Positions 1 through 6,679 of a DNA stretch of 10,863 bases are shown one piece after another; position 1 is the first letter of the stretch; every line of letters starts with the position of its first letter. The stretch lies in contig ML978462.1 in NCBI GenBank assembly GCA_010015745.1, positions 1-10,863 of the forward strand, read 5' to 3'. Below the pieces are notes generated by a model. The model saw only the letters and a list, made by a program, of their open reading frames with translations. It had not been told where the DNA came from and did not search any database. Source of the stretch: Setomelanomma holmii. Taxonomy: Eukaryota; Ascomycota; Dothideomycetes; Pleosporales; Phaeosphaeriaceae. The translations under genes and the position numbers were made by a program.

Positions 1-51
1 ACGCACGCCATCGGGTAGACGTTGCGCAAGTGCCTGGCTCGCGGGGTCCAT
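1..51 (-). CDS. Possible N-terminus of a pogo/DDE-type transposase, cut by window edge
   Basis: An ATG at 51-49 on the minus strand opens a frame that stays open to the window edge and reads MDPASQALAQRLPDGVR. Starts of this style (MDP..QA.AQ.LP.GV) are, from memory, common at the N-terminus of fungal pogo-type transposases that carry a psq-type helix-turn-helix before the DDE_1 domain. Only 17 codons are visible, so no domain can be confirmed. The sequence upstream of the ATG (bases 52 onward) would be the leader and terminal repeat of the element, but I could not find a repeat there. It could equally be a chance short frame. Confidence 0.3.
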   Translation of the reverse strand, partial: MDPASQALAQRLPDGVR

Positions 52-931
52 AGTCGAGGTTGTGGTGATCAAGGGGAGATCGAGCGAGACCCAGCGAGAC
101 CAACAGCAACCTCGTCCAGGTTGCCTCTAAGAATAGCCGCCAGGCAGCAAACGACTGCGAGCGCTTGTGCAACACTTGGCAGAAGCTTCTAGCGCTTTAC
201 GCCACAGCCTAAGCCGTCTTGGTATAGCGCAGGTGTACATTATAGGCCGCTAAGTGTTCAAAATCTGCTGCGTCAACACGCTAAGCCATAGTGCGTGAAG
301 CGAACGGGAGTCGCCCTAAGCCGGAGAAAGTCAGAAGACATGCAAACAGAGACTGCACACGTTTTAAGAGCAGGATCGTATTGTACAGCTAATCAAGTGT
401 TGCATAAGGGGTCCAAAGAATCAAGCAGTAGTGCTGCGCGTAGGAGTGCAGGGGTGTTTCGTCGTTGCAGCTTCTATGCCAAAGACAAGAAGCTGAAGAG
501 TGCAGCCTAGAATGCTGTAATTTTGCTTTCTAGCACTTCCTGTAGATTTAAGTAGAAGCAAAGAATGTAAGCTAATCGACTTAGCTCTATACAACTGTGC
601 GACGTAGGCGTAACATAGTTGAACAATGTTCGTAGTTCGTTGTGGGGGGATGTTCGACCCACAGGGACGGACGTTAGTTCAGTACTGTAATATTCTTCGA
701 ATATCTCTTGTTCTATAGTGTAACCACGTGGGTTGAGTCACATGATATCCTATCGTAGCAGGCACTGCCCGGTGGGCAAGTGCACTTACCTCTGAGCTGA
801 GAGCTCCTGTACACGAACATCACAAGACGACAACAGATAGCATTACAGTACAATCGTTGATCTGCAGCCTCCAACCGACACTGCTCACAAAGTTACATAT
901 AGTCACTCTACGGAAAGAAAATTACAACAGT
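52..931. other. No supportable gene; decayed intergenic DNA
   Basis: About 880 bases without a convincing gene. The longest open frame (295-510, plus) starts with GTG, is basic and serine-rich, resembles no family I know, and is flanked by stops in all frames. Around 650-830 the sequence has a vaguely LTR- or promoter-like look (a gagtcacatgatatcc stretch and the short hairpin tgcccggtgggca near 767-779), but no paired copy, target duplication or polyprotein was found. This is probably old transposon-derived or intergenic DNA. Confidence 0.5.
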
Positions 932-939
932 CTTAGGCG
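932..939 (+). repeat. Left 8-bp target site duplication (CTTAGGCG)
   Basis: The eight bases cttaggcg directly precede the left terminal inverted repeat of the 940-1067 element and recur exactly at 1068-1075. An 8-bp duplication is characteristic of hAT-superfamily insertion. Confidence 0.85.
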
Positions 940-1067
940 CAGAGTCCGCAACAAGCAACCGATAGGCAGATTGATTACTGTGCTAAGCGTAAAAAGACCA
1001 CATTGAGGTCCGTGAGAGTCCCAATCCGGTAATCAATCTGCCTATCGCTTGCTTGTTGCGGACTCTG
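940..1067. mobile_element. 128-bp hAT-type MITE with 39-bp terminal inverted repeats
   Basis: The left arm (940-978) and right arm (1029-1067) are reverse complements at 38 of 39 positions, separated by a 50-bp core. The arm begins CAGAGTCCGCAACAAGCAA. Identical 8-bp sequences flank the unit (932-939 and 1068-1075), which marks it as an inserted element and points to the hAT superfamily: the 8-bp duplication and a terminus beginning CAG are both typical. It is far too short to encode a transposase, so it would be mobilised by a full-length relative elsewhere. The near-perfect arms and perfect duplication suggest recent insertion. Its ends differ from those of the hAT transposase relic further right (CAGTACTACTGC), so that copy was probably not its source. 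Confidence 0.85.
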
Positions 1068-1075
1068 CTTAGGCG
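1068..1075 (+). repeat. Right 8-bp target site duplication (CTTAGGCG)
   Basis: Exact copy of the octamer at 932-939, immediately following the right terminal inverted repeat of the MITE. Confidence 0.85.
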
Positions 1076-1142
1076 TGCTGTTGCTCATTTTGCCCACAGC
1101 GATAAAAGCTGCAACAGCTGTGCACCTCTGCTACAGTACACG

Positions 1143-1258
1143 CACAGTCCGCAACAAGCAAGTCAATCCGTTCACCTTCAGAGACCCACTTAACTTACCT
1201 ATCTAGGTAGGAGTTAAGCCTCTATAGGCAACTACTAGGCTCAAATAGGTAATCAATC
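1143..1258. repeat. Decayed second copy of the hAT-MITE ends
   Basis: Bases 1143-1161 match the first 19 bases of the MITE terminus at 940 with one mismatch. Bases 1248-1258 (ggtaatcaatc) match the inner border of its right arm at 1028-1038. The expected outer right terminus is missing after 1258, and the middle differs, containing its own small imperfect hairpin (cttaact...agttaag, about 1190-1217). This looks like a partial or rearranged relative of the neighbouring MITE rather than an intact element. Confidence 0.5.
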
Positions 1259-1286
1259 GAGTCAAGCCAGACCTTCTGAGCCCCAC

Positions 1287-2208
1287 TTAATAGCTTGGTG
1301 CGGAGTCTGTCGAAAACCATGCCGACAAGCTCGCCGACCACCCCGACAATGGCACCAACCACGCCAGCCATGTCGACTTATCTTCAAAAATCTTGTCAAG
1401 TGCGGCAACCACTGTGCCCTTGTCATATTCCACTGCAGAGCTGAAATGCCAGTCGAATTTCGAATACGGCTCGATGAGATTGTTAATGGACCGTCCCTCA
1501 GCAGGAACAAAGGGAACCCTGTATTCAGTCATGAATAGCCATAACTTTGAGTTGAAGACGTGTGACCTACCCTTCTGCATACAATTCAAGCCTCTTGAGT
1601 GAGTCTTTGGTGGCTTGGACCGATTGTGTGTACGCAGCTTGAGACAAGTCGCCGTTGTCCCTAGGTACATGTGAGATTAGATTAGAAGAGATCAACAGTA
1701 CGCACATTTCATAGACTAGAATGACAGCCTTATTTTCTGCAAAGTGTGTTGCCATTCTGATCAGTTGATCGCTGATCTCGAGAAGCCTGTCTCTCTGATC
1801 AGGCGTGATGATGAGCAGGAGGCCGTCTGGGGTGAAAGACGTGCCGTCTGGTGTCAAAGACGTGCCGTCTGGTGTCAAAGACGTGCCGTCTGGTGTCAAA
1901 GACGTGCCGTCTGGTGTGAAAGACGTGCCCGTGATAATCCACTTATGCTTAGGCGTGTAGAAAAAAGGTTTCCACTGGGGTATGTTGAAGATTATGTCGA
2001 AGATTCTGTCTTTGCCATCCGTTTCTTTGCGATTCCTTTCCAAGTACTCTAGGTCCTTCATACCTAATCCTCCACACTAAATTGTTGTGAGTAATTTAAA
2101 ATATCATCTTGTGCTACAACACACCTGGACAATCAGTTCGCGGATAACTGTTTTTCTCTCGTCATCAGAGATTCCAAGCACGGCAAGTGTCTTAGGCTTG
2201 ACTGGCAT
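1287..2208 (-). CDS. Orphan protein, 3 exons, 269 aa, with internal TPDGTSL repeats
   Basis: Model: exon 1 2208-2125, exon 2 2076-1583, exon 3 1518-1287; 810 nt in total, a multiple of three, ending in TAA. Intron 1 (48 nt) runs GTGTGT to TTTAG with TACTCAC just upstream of the acceptor. Intron 2 (64 nt) runs GTATGC to TACAG. Removing each restores one continuous frame, which is good evidence that the gene is real. I recognise no domain and see no signal peptide. Residues about 79-113 are five 7-residue TPDGTS(F/L)-type repeats. The stretch after them is helical-looking and charged (TPDQRDRLLEISDQL), followed by a hydrophobic segment (ILVYEMCVLLISSNLI). The C-terminus is rich in W, S and A; an alternative reading of its last part is given under findings. 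More upstream exons cannot be excluded. Function unknown. Confidence 0.55.
1822..1926. repeat. 21-bp coding minisatellite, 5 copies
   Basis: Five head-to-tail 21-bp units (1822-1842, 1843-1863, 1864-1884, 1885-1905, 1906-1926) of the form gccgtctggtgtcaaagacg plus t. The three central copies are identical. The first and last carry small substitutions that change a Leu codon to Phe in the encoded heptad. The unit is a multiple of three, so copy number can change without breaking the host gene (minus strand). Confidence 0.95.
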
Positions 2209-2787
2209 TGTGCTGTGAGGATACCGAAGATTCTGTTGTTCACGTACTTGCAGGTCGCAAGTTGTGGGGTGTCTTTTTGCTCAAACAGCTTAACCATATG
2301 ACACTTCATGACCCCGCCAAAGTCACGTGCCAAACAAGCATGGCTGTGCTGAATCAGGGATCGCCACAAGCACAGTTGTGTTATCTCATGAATCAGACGC
2401 TCCGCAAACCCCGTGCGCAGGCTAAAGAGACTAGTGCCGAGCTTAAAACTCCTGCCATCTCCTCAGCCAATCAGACGCTGATTATGTAAAACGCCTGCGA
2501 CGTGGTCGCGAAGCGTCTGAGAACATTTGGCTCCTGTTTTGGTGATACTCGCACTAAATTGCGTGAATAGCAGTAACGTTTTCATCAATATCTCAACACC
2601 ACAACATCGTGTATACTTCGTGCAGGTTCATCTAATAGAGTGTGTAATTCTCTCTCAGACTATACGCGTATATGCTAATTTTCGCGTTCCGTTGGGGGCG
2701 AAGTATATCGTTGAAAAGTAGGGGCTCTTCGCGTCCTACGTCTCCTACGAGCCCTTATACTCCGCCGGTCGCCCTATACGCAGCAGT
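2209..2787. other. No supportable gene; holds an inverted repeat
   Basis: This stretch lies between the orphan gene start and the hAT relic. On the minus strand a frame is open from about 2463 to 2133, but it begins after a stop, has no ATG that explains it, and resembles nothing I know; its plus-strand partner (2208-2489) is equally anonymous. It most likely serves as the upstream region of the orphan gene plus the decayed 5' part of the hAT element, whose first exons I could not identify. Confidence 0.4.
2471..2520. repeat. Nested palindrome
   Basis: Nine-base arms tcagacgct (2471-2479) and agcgtctga (2512-2520) enclose a second small hairpin, gcgac (2497-2501) and gtcgc (2505-2509) with a 3-base loop. 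The arm motif aatcagacgct also occurs as a direct copy near 2392. It could be a protein-binding site or an end of a decayed element; nothing in the sequence decides between these. Confidence 0.4.
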
Positions 2788-2997
2788 CTCCTCCCAGCGC
2801 TGCCAAATTCGAGCACGACAATGCGCAAGTATATCCTGAGGACTTTGGAGGGCAGAAAGATCGAGGTTACCCAGCTTTTGGCGTCGTCGTCGTCGAAGAT
2901 TAGTATAAGCGTCGATGTGTGGACATCATCTAACTACCTAAGCTTCCTTGGTGTTGTAGCTCACTTTGCCGGTAAGCTCGGCCATATACTTTTCGGC
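2788..2997 (+). pseudogene. hAT transposase relic, N-terminal side of the catalytic region
   Basis: The frame reads LLPALPNSSTTMRKYIL, then a basic stretch, then SKISISVDVWTSSNYLSFLG and VVAHF. The pattern (lead-in TxRKxI, then SKIxISxDxWTSxNxxxxLGVVAHF) is the hallmark of fungal hAT transposases. The Asp of VDVWTS (codon 2914-2916) corresponds to the first acidic residue of the RNase H-like core. A TAG lies in frame at 2719-2721 and the zinc-finger BED region normally found upstream is not visible. The match stops near 2997, where the next block is antisense pogo sequence. The matching C-terminus resumes on the same strand at about 4301, so the two pieces are halves of one broken element lacking the middle of the catalytic domain. 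Confidence 0.8.
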
Positions 2998-3016
2998 CAC
3001 CGCACCAAAGTTGAGA

Positions 3017-4300
3017 TCACGCTTTCAACACCAAATAACTCAACAACAACTCTTCTATTTGCCACTGTATACACATGGATTCAAGCGCAGCGTCAACAGA
3101 TTGAGTAACAGCTTCTACGGCTTTTTTCCCACTTGTTTTGGTAGCCTTTTTCGCCGCCTGAGCTGTAGCTTGATCTACTGCCTTCCTGATTGTTTCTACA
3201 TCATTGAAACGCCCATTTGGGTCAGGAGGGACTCGTTTTCTCGTCTTCGTAATCTTGAACTGATCGAGCTGGAACTGCAATCGCTCGTTACTTGCCTGTA
3301 GCACAGCTGATCGTGAGTTTGCTGCTGATATTGCCTTGCCTGCTTTGCCAAGTAACAAACGAGTACTCTGCGTAAGCTTTTCTGACCGCCCCAACAATTG
3401 TTGAGCCTTGTAGAGATCCTGAGACCGCTGAGGTGTAGTAAATACTTGATTTTGTATGTAATCTAGCTGTAAAATCCGTGGAGGAGTTACTGGCCGCGTC
3501 TGAACTTGGTATGAGGAGAGTACAAGCTCTGGGTTGTACGGAACAAGGCCTGCAGCTCGCCAGCCGGCTCGTATTACTCGCTCGGAGAGGCCCCGTATAC
3601 GAGCGTCGTGATAGGATGAGATGAAGCGCTCTTTCTTAACAGGAGAGGCGTCGCTGAGAGCCGAGAGAGCGCGTATCTGCTCGCGATACGCTGACTTTGT
3701 AACTGAGAACGGAGCAAGGTCTAATGGCTGTAAAACGTGTGAGGAGTGAGCTGGTAGGTAAAGGTAGTGTATCCGAGCAAGATAGCAGGTCCACATGAAG
3801 TCGGTACTGACGTGAGAGCCGTGCCCATCTAGTATCAGCAGTCGATTAGGGCCACCTGTAGGAGTAGAATCTGGGATAAAGACGCGACGTAACCACTCCA
3901 AACCAATACTATTTGACGTCCAGCCGTTTTCAGAGGTAGTATAGTACCAATCTGGCACTGATAGTGATGGGAACCAGGTGGTTTGGAGGCTCTGTCCCTT
4001 GACTATCACGACTGGGCGGAGTTTTTGCCCATCAGCGGATACAACCTCGACAATGGAGACCCACTCGCGATCCTCTGGAGATTTTACGTAAGCCTTATGC
4101 TTAAGGGCAGAGGCGATCACCTGGGAGTTATCACATACGCCAAGCGCTACTCCTGTTTTGTCTACATGCCATATATCCTCCGTGTGTATACCCAGCCGAC
4201 GTCGAGTCTCCTCAAAGAGGTCGAAAAACGCGCGTATCGTCTCTGGATTGGCTGCCTTAGCTCTGTCGGCTGCGATCGATCTGCCGACGATAGAGTGTAA
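3017..4300 (-). pseudogene. Fot1/pogo-type DDE_1 transposase, N-terminally truncated
   Basis: This is the longest open frame in the window. It is uninterrupted from 4348 down to the TGA at 3019-3017, with convincing family match from about 4300. Reading order: SIVGRSIAADRAKAANPETI (end of the CENP-B/Tc5-type DNA-binding region), IHTEDIWHVDKTG (first catalytic Asp; the usual Glu of DETG is Lys), VKSPEDREWVSI, LLILDGHGSHVS (second Asp), LYLPAHSSHVLQPLDLAPF (third Asp), a Lys/Ala-rich C-terminal region, and CIQWQIE near the end, a typical closing motif. All three catalytic acids are present, but there is no upstream helix-turn-helix domain: a stop (TAA at 4351-4349) and hAT sequence replace it. 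It lies antisense inside the hAT relic. Without its DNA-binding part it is probably inactive. Confidence 0.85.
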
Positions 4301-4645
4301 GTCGGCCGCGAGCGTTATCCTATCCTTTTTAAAATTGCCGGCGACTACTTATTAATCCCCTCTACTAGCTGCAAGTGCAAGCGCTCGTTGAGTAAAGCCC
4401 GAGGAATAATAAGTGACGATCGCAACAAGCTCAGAGGCACTACAATCGAAGCTATACAACTACAAAAGAGCTGGCTAAGGCACGGCGTTGTAAAGAGCTC
4501 ACTCAACGATCTCGAGACTTTAGTGAGAAAAGCCGATAAAAATCAGCTCGGGAGAGTGGCTGGTTCTCAAGCTAGTGACTCCTTCAGCGCTCCTTCACAG
4601 GCAAGCAGCTCGTTCGGCCAATCAGAGAGCTCCTACTGCCAGTAG
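4301..4645 (+). pseudogene. hAT transposase relic, C-terminal dimerisation domain
   Basis: In one frame from just after a TAA (4298-4300) to TAG at 4643-4645 the sequence reads GRERYPILFKIAGDYLLIPS, then SCKCKRSLSKARGIISDDRN, then TTIEAIQLQKSWLRHGVV. This is the hAT C-terminal dimer region (typically ERYPTLFKMA.D.LSIPATSCECERxFSKARRxISDDRNRL...TxEAxQLQKxWLRxGVV). Two Glu residues of the usual CECER core have become Lys (CKCKR), consistent with decay by point mutation. The last about 45 residues are Ser/Gln-rich. It belongs with the hAT piece at 2788-2997, and the antisense pogo block separates them. Confidence 0.85.
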
Positions 4646-4658
4646 GTGTCTCGTGCAG

Positions 4659-4771
4659 CAGTACTACTGCTACTGATAGTAAGGGCCTCCCTTTTTGTCA
4701 CTACAGTCAGTAGTTCACTCTTCAAGAGGCAGTACAGTAGCTAACCGAGCCAATCAGTAGCAGTAGTACTG
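4659..4771. repeat. 19-bp perfect inverted repeat; probable right end of the hAT element
   Basis: cagtactactgctactgat (4659-4677) is exactly repeated in reverse complement at 4753-4771, with 75 bases between. It begins 14 bases after the hAT stop codon. The outer right edge, ending TACTG at 4771, fits a hAT terminus, and coding sequence of a different gene starts right after it. The inner copy is then a subterminal repeat. No matching left end was found upstream of 2788, so assignment as the true terminus is inference. Confidence 0.6.
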
Positions 4772-6067
4772 GCTGATGGAGACGCTGTTTGGGAACGTCA
4801 TGCGTAGGTCGAACGATTCTCGCCGGTGAGTTCGTTTGGTCTCGGGTTATGCAATGTCCCTACTCACGCAAACTAGGCAAGAAATATCACCCCTTATGAG
4901 AACGGGTCCAGTTTCAAGGAGCTCGAGGACGATGGTCAGCGGTTAAAGAACGCACTGCCAAGACATCTTACATTAACACCGCGAAATACGAGCCACCACA
5001 TGACCTACAAGATCGGACGAACCTACTTACTTATTCATGCAGTGCATACTCTCTGTACGATTGCTTTGTACAGAGAGTACTTGCCCTTCCTGCCCTTTAG
5101 TGTCAAGAGGCCGCTGGGCCCATTAGACGAGCCGCGCATCGATGAGAAGAAGTTTCCTCTACCACATCCAGATTTATGGGTGCAGCAGGCACGGCATTGT
5201 TTCTGCGTTGCAAGAGACTTCGCAGACCTCTTCAAGGCTTGCCGAGCGGCAAATTCGCTTGCGGAACGGCCATTCGCTGGCTTTACGTACTACATCGTGT
5301 CTTGGTGCGGTAAGTGATGTTTCTTGCCCTGTGTCGTCTATGCTAATTCGTTCAGCTTTGTACTGCCACTTCTTCCCACGCATGGATCCGGATCGTGCGC
5401 AAGACTCTCGACTACAACCCAGTGTGTGGAACTCCATCAATGCTATCATCGTCGACATGGAGGCTCGTTTCGTCATTCCCAACCAGTGGCTTGATTACAT
5501 TAGTAATGGCGGTTTGCCTGGAAGCACCAATAGTGATCGTGGCGGTGATGCTGGCTTGAAAGACTAAATTACATCAGGTTTTCCAAAAGCAGCCATAAGG
5601 GTATTGGTAACGTCACTGGAACCTGGAATCCAACGCCCGTCAATCGCGACGATCTGAAGCTCGAAACGCACAATCGAGATCAAGCAGAAAGTCCGGCAAG
5701 GACTTGCAAGCTCGAAGGTACACCACCAGGATGAATGACGTTTAACAAGTCCTCCGCAGAGACGGAATGGGTGGGCAAATCGACTGCAATGACAACACAA
5801 AGCCAAGCCGTGCGGACTCACCCTGATGAAGTTGTCAACGATGCAGCTCAGAACCCTGCGTACAATCTACACGCCTTTCAGCCGCCTCAATCTCCCTTGG
5901 ACAGATATGCAACGGACTCTACCTCTTACCATGTACAAATAGGAGCTGATAGTAACTGGAACGCTGAACTTTTTGTTATGCAGCGTGCCAATATCAGTAC
6001 CTTGACGATGCGGACACTGATCTCGGGACAGATGGCCCCAGCTTTTACACGGTCTGTCACTCGTTGA
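4772..6067 (+). pseudogene. Fungal-specific transcription factor relic (C-terminal part)
   Basis: Exons: 4772-4825 (LMETLFGNVMRRSNDSR), intron 4826-4881 (GTGAGT...AAG; an alternative acceptor at 4876 breaks the frame), exon 4882-5309, intron 5310-5355 (46 nt, GTAAGT, branch TGCTAAT, TTCAG), exon from 5356. The product matches the C-terminal part of Zn2Cys6-type regulators carrying a fungal transcription factor domain: LPRHLTLTPRNTS, LLIHAVHTLCTIALYREYLP, RPLGPLDEP, ARDFADLFKACR, then CHFFPRMDPDR. The N-terminal zinc cluster is absent, since the hAT end abuts the first codons. Near 5550 a one-base loss shifts the frame; the new frame continues as LERLNYIRFSKSSHKGIGN and on to TGA at 5732-5734, then open again to TGA at 6065-6067 with a polar tail (NWNAELFVMQR). 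Not expected to make a working regulator. Confidence 0.75.
5047..5079. repeat. 12-bp perfect inverted repeat inside the transcription factor relic
   Basis: tactctctgtac (5047-5058) and gtacagagagta (5068-5079) with a 9-base spacer. It lies within conserved coding sequence (HTLCTIALYREYL), so it is probably a coincidence of codons rather than a regulatory site. Confidence 0.6.
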
Positions 6068-6224
6068 TTGCAGTAGACGCTGCAGCAAGATCTCAGGGCA
6101 GTGACATGTACATTACGTAAGAAAGTACGATAGAGCTCCCCATTCTCCCGACACGGCTGGTATCTTGGATCGAGTGGAGTTTCCTCAACAGGGGCGATTA
6201 CGTACGAGCCGTGTGCGTATATAT

Positions 6225-6479
6225 TTATGGTACCATGAGAGTCGGTATCTTGCTTCGTGGCCTAGACAGCTCCGGGAAATTCCTACCACACGTTGGTCTT
6301 TTGCTTGCATATTCCCAGAAAGTTGCGTCCATTTTGGTATCTCTACAAAATACGTTGAATGTTGATTGCTGTTGCATGAACCTCTTCCGTCCGCATGGGA
6401 GGCCCCGGTTCTGGACGCACACCAATTGTAGGGAAGCACTGCACCATATCAATAACAAAGATACAAATAAGTTACGCAT
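6225..6479 (-). CDS. Candidate small secreted cysteine-containing protein, 84 aa
   Basis: From an ATG at 6479-6477 to TAA at 6227-6225. It opens MRNLFVSLLLIWCSASLQLV: a short basic start, a hydrophobic run, and a plausible signal-peptidase site after CSA (residue 15). The predicted mature part, about 69 residues, has four cysteines (C21, C29, C45, C64), enough for two disulphides, and is basic. A TATA-like sequence (TATAAG, plus-strand 6603-6608) lies about 125 bases upstream. The same frame is open further upstream to 6647, with another ATG at about 6587, but the 6479 start is the only one that places the hydrophobic stretch at the N-terminus. No family recognised. Size, secretion signal, cysteines and transposon neighbourhood fit the usual profile of fungal secreted effector candidates, but a chance frame is possible. 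Confidence 0.4.
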   Translation of the reverse strand: MRNLFVSLLLIWCSASLQLVCVQNRGLPCGRKRFMQQQSTFNVFCRDTKMDATFWEYASKRPTCGRNFPELSRPRSKIPTLMVP

Positions 6480-6602
6480 ACAACCATTTGTGAAATACAA
6501 CTTCTTGCCGCGCACAAAAGAGAACGTATGATGGTAGGAAGGATGTTCAAAGTAGTCCGCCTCCGAGCTTACAGCCACTGCCATCCCCCGTCCGCAGGAC
6601 TG

Positions 6603-6608
6603 CTTATA
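6603..6608 (-). promoter_or_regulatory. TATA-like box upstream of the small secreted candidate
   Basis: Reads TATAAG on the minus strand, about 125 bases before the ATG at 6479. A second TATA-like stretch (tattata) is near 6664-6670. Fungal promoters often lack a strict TATA box, so this is weak support. Confidence 0.25.
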
Positions 6609-6679
6609 TTGCAATCCGTGGGCTGCAGTGCCTCGAAAGATGAGCACAGTGGTGCACGGCGGCTATAATATCTCTCTAT

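Noticed and set aside
295..510. 71-aa plus-strand open frame
   Set aside because: It begins with GTG, has low-complexity basic/serine composition and no family resemblance or promoter context.
640..860. Possible Ty1/copia-like solo LTR (tgttcgacccacaggg... with a gagtcacatgatatcc stretch)
   Set aside because: The feel is LTR-like, but I found no second LTR, no target duplication, no primer-binding site and no polyprotein, so it cannot be supported.
1066..1958. The 12-mer tgcttaggcgtg present at both about 1066 and about 1947
   Set aside because: It includes the MITE target duplication by chance, but nothing else around 1947 resembles an element end.
1744..2052. Plus-strand frame across the minisatellite (CQRRAVW repeats)
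   Set aside because: This is the antisense reading of the repeat; the minus-strand reading is supported by two frame-restoring introns.
2133..2463. Minus-strand open stretch upstream of the orphan gene
   Set aside because: No ATG start, no recognisable motif, and no splice pair that joins it convincingly to exon 1.
4659..4771. A separate 113-bp MITE bounded by the 19-bp inverted repeat
   Set aside because: The 8 bases on either side (tcgtgcag and gctgatgg) do not match, so there is no target duplication; a subterminal plus terminal repeat of the hAT element fits better.
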